From NCBI RefSeq assembly GCF_022458865.1, contig NZ_JAJNMU010000018.1, forward strand, positions 1-64,000: a stretch of DNA of 64,000 nt, written 5' to 3'. The stretch comes from Paenibacillus periandrae. GTDB lineage: Bacteria; Bacillota; Bacilli; Paenibacillales; NBRC-103111. The position numbers and the translations under genes are program-made. This document shows positions 43,384 through 52,059 of the stretch, piece after piece. The notes beneath the pieces are model-generated. The model ran no database searches. It was not told the DNA's origin and was given only the letters and a program-made list of their open reading frames with translations. Within the stretch, counting starts at the first letter, position 1; every line of letters begins with the position of its first letter.

Positions 43384-43995
43384 TTACTTAGTGAGTGATT
43401 TGGTTTTACGCACACGCCAATAAATAATTAATCCGATAATGACTACAACGGCAATAATAATTCCGGTAATCCCCAAATAATGATGAACAACACCCATAAT
43501 TTTCGGTGCGTTCACTCCAATAAAATGCCCCAAGGTCAAAAATGTCATGCACCATATGAGCGCTCCGCATCCGGCAAACAACAGATAACGCCATAGTTTA
43601 ACACCACTTACACCTGCCCAATAGCAAGTGAAGTGCCGGATACCCGGTATATAATAACCGAACACAACCGTCCACAGACCGTATTTTTTAAACCAGCTTT
43701 CAACCAGATCCAGTCTCTCAGGCGTTAGCTTCACCCATTTCCCATATTTATACAAAAATGGTTTTCCTACTGTATTTCCCAAGTAGTAGCTGACCGTCAT
43801 TCCAACCATCGTACCTGCAAAGCTGGCCAAAAGTGATTTTCCAAAAGAAAGTGGTCCGTCAATCGTAGTCAAAGAACCCACAGTCGTCATAAGAATCTCA
43901 TCAGGAATAGGTATACCCACGATCCCAACAGCCAGTAAACCAAATAGAGCGATATACCCATAACTTTCAATTAGTAGTAAGATTTCATCCAGCAC
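43384..43995 (-). CDS. DedA-family membrane protein
   Basis: About 203 residues with four to five membrane segments. DedA signatures: 'IESYGYIALFGLLAVGIVG' followed by 'IPIPDEILMTTVGSL', 'GNTVGKPFLYKYGKWVKL', 'RHFTCYWAGVSGVKLWRYLL'. Family members are lipid scramblases or flippases (undecaprenyl phosphate in some). The frame extends to an ATG at 44046 without a ribosome site; the GTG at 43995 has GGAG 9 bases before it, so I chose that, with doubt. Confidence 0.9.
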   Translation of the reverse strand: MLDEILLLIESYGYIALFGLLAVGIVGIPIPDEILMTTVGSLTTIDGPLSFGKSLLASFAGTMVGMTVSYYLGNTVGKPFLYKYGKWVKLTPERLDLVESWFKKYGLWTVVFGYYIPGIRHFTCYWAGVSGVKLWRYLLFAGCGALIWCMTFLTLGHFIGVNAPKIMGVVHHYLGITGIIIAVVVIIGLIIYWRVRKTKSLTK

Positions 43996-44177
43996 CAGGA
44001 CACGCTCCAGCATAAGATATGGTATAACGAATAAAATGGCATTCATAATTAAGTGGATATCATCTATTTTAACAGAAGTGCATCAATTCCCCAAATTCAT
44101 GTCATGTTATCATCACGTTGTTCATACCTTGTACTGTTCTGCATAGAACAAGCTGTATGAAGGGTGGACACCATTGC

Positions 44178-45227
44178 ATGAGAAGGCTTGGACGCATCAT
44201 ACAAGTTGGTTTTACTTACGCCGGTACAGTTGTGGGTGCCGGATTCGCAACGGGGCAGGAAATATTGCAGTTTTTCACCAGGTATGGGTGGCCTGCGACT
44301 TTAAGTATTTGCCTGTCTACTTTATTGTTTATTACACTCGGTATCAAGCTGATGCTGCTTGCTCATGATCTTAAAGCTCGTTCCTATGAGGATATGAATA
44401 CATTCCTATTCGGGCGTTCTGTTGGCAGGTGGATCAATCTGTTTACACTGTTTACGATGTTGGGCGTTTCCTCAGTCATGCTTGCGGGTGCCGGATCGGT
44501 GTTTGAAGAACAGTTCCATTTGCCTTATCAGTGGGGGTTGTTCATTACATTGTTGTTATCCTATTTGATTTTGACTAAAGGCATGCAAGCCATAATGGCC
44601 GTGAATTCTGTCGTAGTGCCGCTGATGCTGTGTTTTATCGGCATGGTGGTCTGGCATACTTGGAGCTTACCGGGCTCTGACAACTGGCTGCTGCTTACCT
44701 CTGACTTCAGTATCGGTCAAACCGGTCTCTCTCCCCTGCTGTACGCTGCCTTTAATCTATCGATGGCACAGGGAGTGCTTGTCCCTCTCGGCGGCCAAAT
44801 TCAGGATCGACATACGCTATACTGGGGGGGAATAGTAGGAGGACTGATTATCGGACTGATGCTTTTGGCTGGACACTTCGCCTTATCGGCGCAAATGCCT
44901 GGCATTGTTCAATTCGATATCCCGATGGGACAGCTCATTTCGAGCATAGGGTGGGTATGGCAGCTGCTGTTTGCATGCGTCATCTTTGGTGAAATCTTCA
45001 CTACCTATATCGCTGATTTATTTGGACTATCCAGACAAATGGAGCAGCATCTCCAAATTTCCCGCGTATGGATCGTGCTTTCCCTATTATTATTTACCTA
45101 TATAATCAGTCAGTTTGGGTTTAAATCGCTCCTCGCCACCTTGTATCCGCTCTTCGGGCTGTTCAGCCTTGCCTGGATGTTCATGCTTATCTGGCCCAGA
45201 AAGCGTGGATTCCATGCGAACCAATGA
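44178..45227 (+). CDS. YkvI-like membrane transporter
   Basis: 349 residues with about ten membrane segments. The front 'QVGFTYAGTVVGAGFATGQE' is the YkvI/NSS-related signature with the unwound first helix of amino acid transporters of the LeuT fold. Substrate unknown. The ATG at 44178 follows GAAGGGTGG by 10 bases. Its last 138 bases overlap the 3' end of the convergent gene at 45090-45578. Confidence 0.85.
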   Translation: MRRLGRIIQVGFTYAGTVVGAGFATGQEILQFFTRYGWPATLSICLSTLLFITLGIKLMLLAHDLKARSYEDMNTFLFGRSVGRWINLFTLFTMLGVSSVMLAGAGSVFEEQFHLPYQWGLFITLLLSYLILTKGMQAIMAVNSVVVPLMLCFIGMVVWHTWSLPGSDNWLLLTSDFSIGQTGLSPLLYAAFNLSMAQGVLVPLGGQIQDRHTLYWGGIVGGLIIGLMLLAGHFALSAQMPGIVQFDIPMGQLISSIGWVWQLLFACVIFGEIFTTYIADLFGLSRQMEQHLQISRVWIVLSLLLFTYIISQFGFKSLLATLYPLFGLFSLAWMFMLIWPRKRGFHANQ

Positions 45228-45578
45228 CAGGACAAGGGATAATCTCAGTACCATAAACAGCATCCCAAAAAGCATGAACACAAAGCCGCATACCAGATAT
45301 CCGTAATGGTACAAAGGATAGCTCTGGGCATCACGAATCACGGCCAGCACATCAGCTAAAAGAAACAAGCTTCCAATCGTAAAAACACCAATTAAAGCGT
45401 AATCAAAATAAGTCCACCTTAGTAAATGCCGAAAGCTGCCATCGAGAAATTTGCCATTCGCCGACTCTTGCTTGCGTCTTTCCTGAAGCTGATTCATCGT
45501 GAGCCAAGCCATCAGCACCGCAGATCCGGTAACCAATAGCCCAATCAACCCGGCTATTATGGCCAATGTCTGGTTCAT
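45090..45578 (-). CDS. hypothetical membrane protein
   Basis: 162 residues with three to four membrane spans (about 5-27, 60-80, 92-115) and a charged C-terminal tail. GGAGAGG precedes the ATG by 10 bases. The tail, 46 codons, is antisense to the end of the YkvI-like gene; the membrane part does not overlap. The tail is therefore the least certain part. Confidence 0.7.
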   Translation of the reverse strand: MNQTLAIIAGLIGLLVTGSAVLMAWLTMNQLQERRKQESANGKFLDGSFRHLLRWTYFDYALIGVFTIGSLFLLADVLAVIRDAQSYPLYHYGYLVCGFVFMLFGMLFMVLRLSLVLSLVRMESTLSGPDKHEHPGKAEQPEERIQGGEERFKPKLTDYIGK

Positions 45579-45603
45579 TCCCTATACACCTCTCCATCTT
45601 CGT

Positions 45604-45864
45604 TCAATGTGACTGCATAGATAATACATGTATAAGCCATAAGGTGCAAGTAAAAGTTAGAATTGGAAATATCCATAATAGCGCCAGCATCATACCCATT
45701 GGGTATGTGCCGGCGTGACCCCACACAAATGCTCTATTAAAGCGGTGCACCCACGGTATTTCTGCTGCTGGCTCAACCTCTTGCCTTGTATTTGAAGTAA
45801 TAACTCCCCGTTTCCAGCCAATGTGGTACGTAATTTCCCTTTCTCTCTGCTGCTTCGGCTCCAT
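45604..45864 (-). CDS. small membrane protein
   Basis: 86 residues: a charged front (MEPKQQREREITYHIGWKRG) and one or two membrane spans near the end ('MGMMLALLWIFPILTFTCTL'). GGGGGC is 6 bases before the ATG at 45864; a longer frame to 46038 runs into the divergent gene. It is followed by another membrane protein gene 25 bases on, likely one operon. Function unknown. Confidence 0.7.
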   Translation of the reverse strand: MEPKQQREREITYHIGWKRGVITSNTRQEVEPAAEIPWVHRFNRAFVWGHAGTYPMGMMLALLWIFPILTFTCTLWLIHVLSMQSH

Positions 45865-45968
45865 TATTGCGCCCCCGTTCGAATTCCTATATACTATAGT
45901 ATTTATATACACCCAAAAAAGCAATGAGTTTATCAGAATGTTTTTCAATTTACGAGGAGCGTAGTGAC

Positions 45969-46913
45969 ATGTGGTTTGTGTTTGCAGCCGCTTCAGCGGT
46001 CTGCTTTGGTTTAAGGGGCATTTTGTATCAATGGACATCGCAGCGTCCCATTGACCGTAATTTACTGCTGCTAGGCGTTTATTTGTCCGGATCGATCATC
46101 GCATTCACCGCCAATCTGTTCGTCGGGCAGCATGGGTCGTTTGGAGCTTGGGTGGGCGTCCTGATGGGCTTGTTTTCCTTTATATCCAATGCCTCCATGT
46201 ACCGCGGCTTTGCCGTGGGCAAAGCATCGCTGGTCGCCATGTTTACGGGACTCCCACCCGTTGTAGTCGTCATAGCAGCCTACCTGATATGGGGGGAAAA
46301 GCTGAGTCTCTGGCAATCGCTCTCCTTTGTTATTATCGTTGTTGGTCTTTTATTGATCCGCTATTCCAATGATATTTCATGGAAAAATCTCAAAGGCGCT
46401 GGCTGGGGGGCGCTGGCCATGCTCGGCTTCGGGTTAACCGACCTATCCTCCAAGCAAGCTACCCTGCTTGGCGCAGAAATCCTGCCTACCCTGACCGCCA
46501 TGTATGTAACGGGCACGATTCTGTTCGGCATCGCATGGCTGCTTAACAAGCGTAGGCTGTCGATGATCCAGAAAGAAACGGCGGCAGCCGTTCAAATGAA
46601 TCCTTCTGGCAAGGACCGGACGGCAGCCTTGCACGCCAGACAAGCAGCAGCGGACGCGCCGATCTTGTGGAGTACACCCAAAACCTTATTGTGGGGCCTT
46701 GTCATAGGCTTAACCAATATATCCGGCATGATGCTGGTCATGCCTGCCTTTAAGCTGGGGGTAACCGGACTTGTATCTGCAGTTATTGCAATGAATGTCA
46801 TCCTCGTTCTGTTATACGCTCGATTTGGGCTTAAGGAGCGTTTCAGTCTGTTGGAGACATGCGGTCTGTCTCTCGCTTTTATCGGCATTATCGTGCTGCG
46901 TCTGGCGGGCTAA
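45969..46913 (+). CDS. EamA/DMT-family transporter
   Basis: 314 residues, ten membrane segments in two five-helix repeats ('FAAASAVCFGLRGILYQW' opens the first). A hydrophilic insert of about 45 residues near 195-240 splits the repeats, longer than usual for the family. The start ATG 45969 has GAGGAG 9-14 bases upstream. Substrate unknown. Confidence 0.87.
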   Translation: MWFVFAAASAVCFGLRGILYQWTSQRPIDRNLLLLGVYLSGSIIAFTANLFVGQHGSFGAWVGVLMGLFSFISNASMYRGFAVGKASLVAMFTGLPPVVVVIAAYLIWGEKLSLWQSLSFVIIVVGLLLIRYSNDISWKNLKGAGWGALAMLGFGLTDLSSKQATLLGAEILPTLTAMYVTGTILFGIAWLLNKRRLSMIQKETAAAVQMNPSGKDRTAALHARQAAADAPILWSTPKTLLWGLVIGLTNISGMMLVMPAFKLGVTGLVSAVIAMNVILVLLYARFGLKERFSLLETCGLSLAFIGIIVLRLAG

Positions 46914-46963
46914 AAGCGCAAGAGACAGTGAGATCTATATCCGTGGCATACGGCACTGACACG

Positions 46964-47001
46964 ACAAATAAACTGCATCCTGGAGATGACAGTTTATTTG
47001 T
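46964..47001. terminator. bidirectional terminator
   Basis: ACAAATAAACTG (46964-46975) pairs perfectly with CAGTTTATTTGT (46990-47001) between the convergent EamA and glycosyltransferase genes. Confidence 0.75.
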
Positions 47002-47019
47002 TATGCCGATAATAAGCGG

Positions 47020-48150
47020 TTATTCTTCTTTTCGGTAGCTTCTGTATACCGTCTTCAACTGCTGAACCACACGTGACATGGAATACGTATGTTTAGCTTT
47101 ATCCCATGCAATACGGCTCAGATTGTAGCGATAGGTTGGATCGCCTGTCACCTTTTCCAAAGCAATTGTTAGTGCAGCCACATCGTCGACAGGTACAAGC
47201 AGACCATTTTGCCCGTGATTGATTTGCTCAGGAATGCCGCCGACATCCGTTCCGATTAAGGCAAGCCCGCACAACGCTGCCTCGGCAAAAACCGAACCGA
47301 AGGACTCCGCACGGGAGGGCAGCACGAACACGTCAAAAAACGGCATAAAGTCCTCGGGATGCAGCATGTAGCCATAAAAAATAATTTCCTCGTAAATATT
47401 CAACTCAATGGCCATCTGTTCAAGCTCAGGTCGAATCGGACCATCTCCAATGAGATGCAGTACAAAAGCTTGACCGCTTTTTTTCAGTTCTGCACAGGCA
47501 AGCAGCAATATATCAATGCCTTTGGCCGGAACCAAACGGCACACCGTGATCAACTGGGGAATTTTGTTCTCATGTGGAACCGGACGAAACCTCTTTTCAT
47601 CAAATCCGTTAGGTATGACACCTATACGCTCGGGCTCCTGTACAAATTCGCCCAAATACTGCTTAAAGGAATTCGACACGGTAAGCAGTTGATCCACCCT
47701 ATCTTCCAGCTCACAGTAGATCGAGGTCAGAAATGCATGCTCAACTCCATTTGGCTCTATTTTGCCATTAAGGATAAGCTCCTTCTCATAACTGGAATGA
47801 ACCGTCATAATGACCGGAGTGTCTGGATACAGCTGCTTCATCACGAGTCCTACAATAGGATGGTGAGCATGAATCACGTCATAGGTTTTGGTAATTCGAA
47901 GCTTCGTCCACCAGACGTAATCCTTATAGGTTTGAATATATTTATCGACAATCGGATTGCCCGCATACATTTCCCAATCGAAGGTTGCAAATTTCACCGG
48001 TTCCATTCCCTTGCCTCGTACCCGCTTCGGAAGTGAAAAAAGCTCCATCTCCCAGCCACGTTTGTTAAAACGGTCCAAAATGAAAGGAATCATGGAAGAT
48101 ACGCCGCCCGGCTGCTCTGGCGGAAAAAATAACGCTTGTAATATATTCAT
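47020..48150 (-). CDS. GT4-family glycosyltransferase
   Basis: 376 residues, GT-B fold. The front 'LFFPPEQPGGVSSM' binds the acceptor side, 'VIHAHHPIVG' and 'VIPNGFDEKRF' follow, and the donor-site motif is 'SRAESFGSVFAEAALCGLAL' (E-x7-E). Such enzymes extend cell-surface glycans or glycolipids. The start at 48150 follows GGAGGG; seven upstream codons lack a ribosome site. It is divergent from a diguanylate cyclase gene. Acceptor unknown. Confidence 0.9.
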   Translation of the reverse strand: MNILQALFFPPEQPGGVSSMIPFILDRFNKRGWEMELFSLPKRVRGKGMEPVKFATFDWEMYAGNPIVDKYIQTYKDYVWWTKLRITKTYDVIHAHHPIVGLVMKQLYPDTPVIMTVHSSYEKELILNGKIEPNGVEHAFLTSIYCELEDRVDQLLTVSNSFKQYLGEFVQEPERIGVIPNGFDEKRFRPVPHENKIPQLITVCRLVPAKGIDILLLACAELKKSGQAFVLHLIGDGPIRPELEQMAIELNIYEEIIFYGYMLHPEDFMPFFDVFVLPSRAESFGSVFAEAALCGLALIGTDVGGIPEQINHGQNGLLVPVDDVAALTIALEKVTGDPTYRYNLSRIAWDKAKHTYSMSRVVQQLKTVYRSYRKEE

Positions 48151-48310
48151 GAGTGCCCTCCGTAGTATCACTTGTAAATTTTAAATTTTATAACATGTGC
48201 CTGCATCATTGATATCGTATCAGGTATGTATGACCACTACAAGCGTATTCGCGAAAAGAAGAATGTTGACCAAATCGAATGTACGTTTCTATAATAAAGG
48301 ATATCTCTCC

Positions 48311-49480
48311 ATGAATGCGAGGCTTATATCACTAATGAATGCGCTAAATTTATCAGATTTGTGGATCGGGACATTGGGAACTATTATTTCTTACACGATT
48401 ATTGTCGTTATCCTGCTGCTGACCTTGCTAGTTTCCTTTCGGCTGCTGGTCAATCGCAGAAAAATCGGTTATCTCTCCATGATGTTGTCCTTAGTCATTC
48501 TGATCGTCCAGTATGGGCAGCTGATTCAATTTCAATTGTATCCGACCCCGAATGAGACGGCGGTATTCATTGCGCTCATCCTGAAAGCATCGGCTTTTTT
48601 ATTGGTCAATATCGGTATTTTTCAGCTTTACAATCCGACGAAGACCAAGGATGGAATCATTATCGGGGTCATCTGTGCGGTCATGACGCTTGTTGCTGCT
48701 ACTTACTGGTATATACCTGGCAGCTTTGAAGGCAGTAAGGAACAGATTCAGCAGCTACAGCCGCTCGGCCTGGAATTATTCATGTTCGTGATCATTTTTG
48801 TCAGCTTCATGCTGGTCAACCCGCGAATAGGGCAAAATGGCAAATTCCAGCTGATGCTGACTCTTTACTTTTGTTCCCATATGATTTATATGACGAACAA
48901 ATATTTGTTCAACGGGACTCAGGGAGTGCTCACCAAGCTCGAGCAATTGTTTCCCATGGCCTTTCATATCGTACTGTTCCTGTTTATTTTCGAACGGATT
49001 ATTGAAATGATGCAGGCGATTTATAATTCTTCGATCCGTGATGGATTGACGGGACTTTATAATCGCAAATTTTTTTACAATCGCGTTAACCAGCATCTGG
49101 CACAGCATATTAAAATAGCCGTCATTTTCAGTGATATCGATAACTTCAAAAAGCTTAACGATACCAAGGGTCACCATATGGGGGATCAGGTACTCAAGCA
49201 GGTTGCTCAGATCGCCAAGGAGGTTGCTGAACCCGATGGAATTTGCGGCCGTTATGGCGGTGAAGAAATTGTCGTGATGGTGATAGGCGACAAAGATGAA
49301 ACGTCTGAAATAGCCGAAAAAATTCGGGCGCGGGTGGAAGCTGAGACAATCGTAACCGTAAGTGTAGGCTTTAGCTGCTACCGCAAAGGTATCGGTGCAG
49401 ACGAACTCATCAAGCAAGCAGATGAAGCCATGTATAAAGCCAAGACGACCGGTAAAAACAAAGTGATCGCATACGCATAA
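48311..49480 (+). CDS. membrane diguanylate cyclase (GGDEF)
   Basis: 389 residues. Six membrane segments over residues 15-220 form a sensor of the 7TM-like type, then a GGDEF domain: 'DGLTGLYNRKFFYNRV', 'IFSDIDNFKKLNDTKGHHMG', and the signature 'GRYGGEEIVVMV'. The active-site residues are present, so it should make c-di-GMP. The RxxD inhibitory site five residues before the signature is replaced by 'EPDG', so product feedback is likely absent. AAAGGA precedes the ATG. An HD-GYP protein lies at 59490. Confidence 0.92.
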   Translation: MNARLISLMNALNLSDLWIGTLGTIISYTIIVVILLLTLLVSFRLLVNRRKIGYLSMMLSLVILIVQYGQLIQFQLYPTPNETAVFIALILKASAFLLVNIGIFQLYNPTKTKDGIIIGVICAVMTLVAATYWYIPGSFEGSKEQIQQLQPLGLELFMFVIIFVSFMLVNPRIGQNGKFQLMLTLYFCSHMIYMTNKYLFNGTQGVLTKLEQLFPMAFHIVLFLFIFERIIEMMQAIYNSSIRDGLTGLYNRKFFYNRVNQHLAQHIKIAVIFSDIDNFKKLNDTKGHHMGDQVLKQVAQIAKEVAEPDGICGRYGGEEIVVMVIGDKDETSEIAEKIRARVEAETIVTVSVGFSCYRKGIGADELIKQADEAMYKAKTTGKNKVIAYA

Positions 49481-49483
49481 CAA

Positions 49484-49532
49484 CAAACAAAAAGGCGAGG
49501 GTGCATGCCATGCACCCTCGCCTTTTTGTTTG
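49484..49532. terminator. perfect 24-bp palindromic terminator
   Basis: Bases 49484-49507 are the exact reverse complement of 49509-49532, with a single base between. T-runs on both sides let it terminate both the cyclase gene and the convergent lipoprotein gene. Confidence 0.9.
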
Positions 49533-49539
49533 TTTGCAA

Positions 49540-50025
49540 TTATCCGGATGTACTCGACACTTTACCATTACGGAACGTTACTTTAATAGAAGTTCCTTCT
49601 TTAGTCTTATACTCATAGGTTTGTACTTTGTTAACGCCGCCATCGTCCTGCGATTCGCTAATCAATTTTCCCATTTGACCCATGACTTTAGCTGCTTCAT
49701 CATATGTCATTCCAAATTCGACTTTTTCTAATTGACTTAAGGTTGCAGTTGGCTGCTCCTTTGCCCCATCTGGTCTTGGAACCTCAGGTGCCGCTGGTGT
49801 GGTTCCAGCTGGTGGAGTGGTAGCCGGAGGTGTCGTTGTACCTGCTGCAGGTGGAGTCGTTGTGCTTGGCGCTGGTGTTGTCGTTGCAGGAGCCGGTGAC
49901 GGTGCGGGCACTGGTGTCGCAGGTGTGGCAGCCTCTCCTGGTTTTGTTGCTTGTGGCGTCGTGTCTTTGGTGCATCCGGAAAGGATGATGGTCAAAGCAG
50001 CGACTAGGATAATAAGTTGGCGCAA
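49540..50025 (-). CDS. lipoprotein with Pro/Thr/Ala linker and SmpA/OmlA-like domain
   Basis: 161 residues: signal peptide with lipobox 'IILSGC', a Thr/Pro/Ala-rich linker (residues 20-85), and a short C-terminal domain ('KVEFGMTYDEAAKVMGQMGK', 'YKTKEGTSIKVTFRNGKV') resembling BLIP/SmpA repeats. Start is TTG at 50025, with GGGAGG nearby. It is the same kind of protein as that at 42605-43333. Confidence 0.82.
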   Translation of the reverse strand: MRQLIILVAALTIILSGCTKDTTPQATKPGEAATPATPVPAPSPAPATTTPAPSTTTPPAAGTTTPPATTPPAGTTPAAPEVPRPDGAKEQPTATLSQLEKVEFGMTYDEAAKVMGQMGKLISESQDDGGVNKVQTYEYKTKEGTSIKVTFRNGKVSSTSG

Positions 50026-50165
50026 AGAATATCTCCTCCCTTTCTTCTAAGTTGTCAGGAATAGGATTCCCTGAGGCTATCTGTTTCAATCCTCGTACCT
50101 ATTATAACGCAATTTAATTAGGGATGCGAATTCCACCGACCGTTTCACTATGCCAGCTCTCTAAT

Positions 50166-50378
50166 TCACTGTTCTATGACAAACAATGAGTCGAGCGGCT
50201 GCTCCAGCAGCTCACTAAGCTTCTTGGCTGTTCCAGGACCAACCGACTTCACAGAACGCTCCAAAAGGCTGATGTAAGAAGGACTCAGACCCGACTGCTT
50301 GGCCAGCTCTCGTTGGGACAAGCCTTTGAATACCCGGGCTCTCACAAAAGCGTCAGTATTGGTTCGAATTCTTTTCAT
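50166..50378 (-). CDS. small Xre-type DNA-binding protein
   Basis: 70 residues, almost entirely a helix-turn-helix of the Xre/Cro type ('LSQRELAKQSGLSPSYISLLERSVKS'). GGGGGAG is 13 bases before the ATG, rather far. It is divergent from a second Xre regulator across a region with direct repeats, so the two may cross-regulate. Confidence 0.85.
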   Translation of the reverse strand: MKRIRTNTDAFVRARVFKGLSQRELAKQSGLSPSYISLLERSVKSVGPGTAKKLSELLEQPLDSLFVIEQ

Positions 50379-50432
50379 CTGTAAGCAGACACTCCCCCTC
50401 TTTTCCTTCTATTTCCCAGTTTATCATTATAT

Positions 50433-50463
50433 TTTACTTTTGGAAATATTTAATTTACTTTTG
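50433..50463. promoter_or_regulatory. direct repeat between divergent Xre genes
   Basis: TTTACTTTTG occurs at 50433-50442 and 50454-50463, offset 21 bases or two helical turns, and shorter TTTACT copies occur at about 50497 and 50528. A site for one of the flanking Xre proteins is likely (inference). Confidence 0.5.
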
Positions 50464-50555
50464 AATACATTTGTGTGAGCGTTGAAATTACAGAAGTTTA
50501 CTGATATTATATCAATGTTAACCATTGTTTACTTATGAAAATGCAGGTGTCCCCT

Positions 50556-50954
50556 ATGAATTTTTATGAGCAGCTGCGCGATATGCGCAAATTAAAAGGT
50601 TTTACAATTCGCGAATTGGCGGATCGCTCCGGCGTGTCTTCGGCTTACATTTCCCAAATGGAAAATGGCAATCGCGGAGTACCTTCTCCGGATGTGTTGA
50701 TGAAGCTATCAGAGGGCTTGAACACCCCCTACTCCAACTTGATGGAAATCGCAGGTTATCTGGAGCAGCCTCAGGATAGTGAACGCAGTAAGGATTATGT
50801 AAAACCTCGTGTGAACCTGAGACGATTTTTGCGTGATAATGAATTGAGCTTTGATGGTGTTGAACTCACCGAGCAGGATAAGGAATGGATAGAACGGATG
50901 TTGACCGTCTTGTTCTGGAAAGACAAAAAGAAAGATGAGAAAACGGAAGTCTAA
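50556..50954 (+). CDS. Xre-family transcriptional regulator
   Basis: 132 residues: an N-terminal helix-turn-helix ('FTIRELADRSGVSSAYISQMENGNRGVPS', split by normal family spacing) and a C-terminal region ending in a SinR-like 'FDGVELTEQDKEWIERMLTVLFW' helix. The ATG at 50556 has only a weak ribosome site (AGGTG); an upstream ATG at 50535 is possible. Confidence 0.85.
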   Translation: MNFYEQLRDMRKLKGFTIRELADRSGVSSAYISQMENGNRGVPSPDVLMKLSEGLNTPYSNLMEIAGYLEQPQDSERSKDYVKPRVNLRRFLRDNELSFDGVELTEQDKEWIERMLTVLFWKDKKKDEKTEV

Positions 50955-50988
50955 GCCATTCTCCCACAATCTTCTGTAAAACAAAGCA

Positions 50989-51040
50989 GCCCGATAGTGC
51001 AGATTAAGACCTTTATAGTCCTTAATCCACGCCATCGGGC
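50989..51040. terminator. long hairpin between convergent genes
   Basis: GCCCGAT (50989-50995) pairs with ATCGGGC (51034-51040) and the stem continues inward (GATTAAG/CTTAATC, AC/GT) around a 7-base loop. No strong T-run follows on either strand. Confidence 0.6.
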
Positions 51041-51063
51041 CGGTTGTGTCCAAGCTTGGTTAA

Positions 51064-51843
51064 CTAATGTACCCAATCTGCTTCATAATTAATTTCTTCA
51101 AACGGTTGATTTTGATACAGCATAATGAGATTGAAGGATTCAAAATCCTTTTCCTTGTCCATCTCCTGCATCATTAGCATGGCAATCGAATCATGGTCTA
51201 TGGATTCTCCCGGCTCACGAAAATCAATAAATCCTTGCAGCTGACGATAGCTGGCATCAATTGTAGCTCTCCCTATTGGCAAGCCGCCATGTGACTGCTG
51301 GTAAATATCAAAAATATAGGTGTCGCCATCGCCTCTGGTACGGACCACTGTATAGTCCCGTTCCGCCTCATCCTCTAGCGCTGCCGAGCGTGCCGAATGC
51401 GGTTTAGTATCAGCCGCATCATCATTGAATGAATTTTCTAATCCCATCACATATTCATTTTGCTCTTCGGCATATTCATCCTCAAAGCGTTCGTATTCCA
51501 TCCAATCATAATCGTAGTCATAATCCTCTTCAACATCAACCCAGTCTGATTTCTCCAGATTAGCATAAATAAGCGGATCCAGCTCGCTGTAAGATACGGT
51601 TACCTCACAAGTTCGGGCACCCAAAGCATAGGTCAAGGACTCCAGATGCTCTTGTACAAAGGTCAACACCTGCTGTCTGGCATGTTCGGGAAATACCGCT
51701 TGCTCCAATTGGACGGCCCCGGTAATCCGGTCTGCCTCACGAAAAACGAGCGTCATCATTCCGATACATTGATGCTTCCACATAATGTCGCTTACTTCTC
51801 CACTCGCTGTTTTCAAATCGGTTCTAAGCCAAACATCGGTCAT
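51064..51843 (-). CDS. acidic hypothetical protein
   Basis: 259 residues. Two ordered-looking parts, about 1-100 and 165-259, flank a very acidic, Tyr/Asp/Glu-rich segment ('EEDYDYDYDWMEYERFEDEY', about residues 106-150). No signal or membrane span. GGAGG precedes the ATG. I recognise no family. Confidence 0.78.
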   Translation of the reverse strand: MTDVWLRTDLKTASGEVSDIMWKHQCIGMMTLVFREADRITGAVQLEQAVFPEHARQQVLTFVQEHLESLTYALGARTCEVTVSYSELDPLIYANLEKSDWVDVEEDYDYDYDWMEYERFEDEYAEEQNEYVMGLENSFNDDAADTKPHSARSAALEDEAERDYTVVRTRGDGDTYIFDIYQQSHGGLPIGRATIDASYRQLQGFIDFREPGESIDHDSIAMLMMQEMDKEKDFESFNLIMLYQNQPFEEINYEADWVH

Positions 51844-52011
51844 CCAAGCTCGCCTCCAATGGACTTGATATGTATGGTTGCCAGATGTCAGAAACCATCA
51901 ATGATTAGCGTGTCCCATCACGCCCAAAATATGATTCATGAGGATAAAAGTCCATGCCAAGCATGATCATTGTCCTATGATAAAATAGACCGTTGACGGC
52001 AAGCTCGCTCA

Positions 52012-52056
52012 AAAAAAGACCGATATGCTGTGCAATCACAGTCATTCGGTCTTTTG
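52012..52056 (-). terminator. terminator of the pseudouridine synthase operon
   Basis: AAAAGACCGA (52016-52025) pairs with TCGGTCTTTT (52047-52056), with CTGTG/CACAG inside. On the minus strand it runs into T7. Confidence 0.85.
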
Positions 52057-52059
52057 CAT

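Noticed and set aside
46071-46888. Several minus-strand frames inside the EamA transporter gene
   Set aside because: All are antisense shadows of a conserved membrane protein, with no ribosome site.
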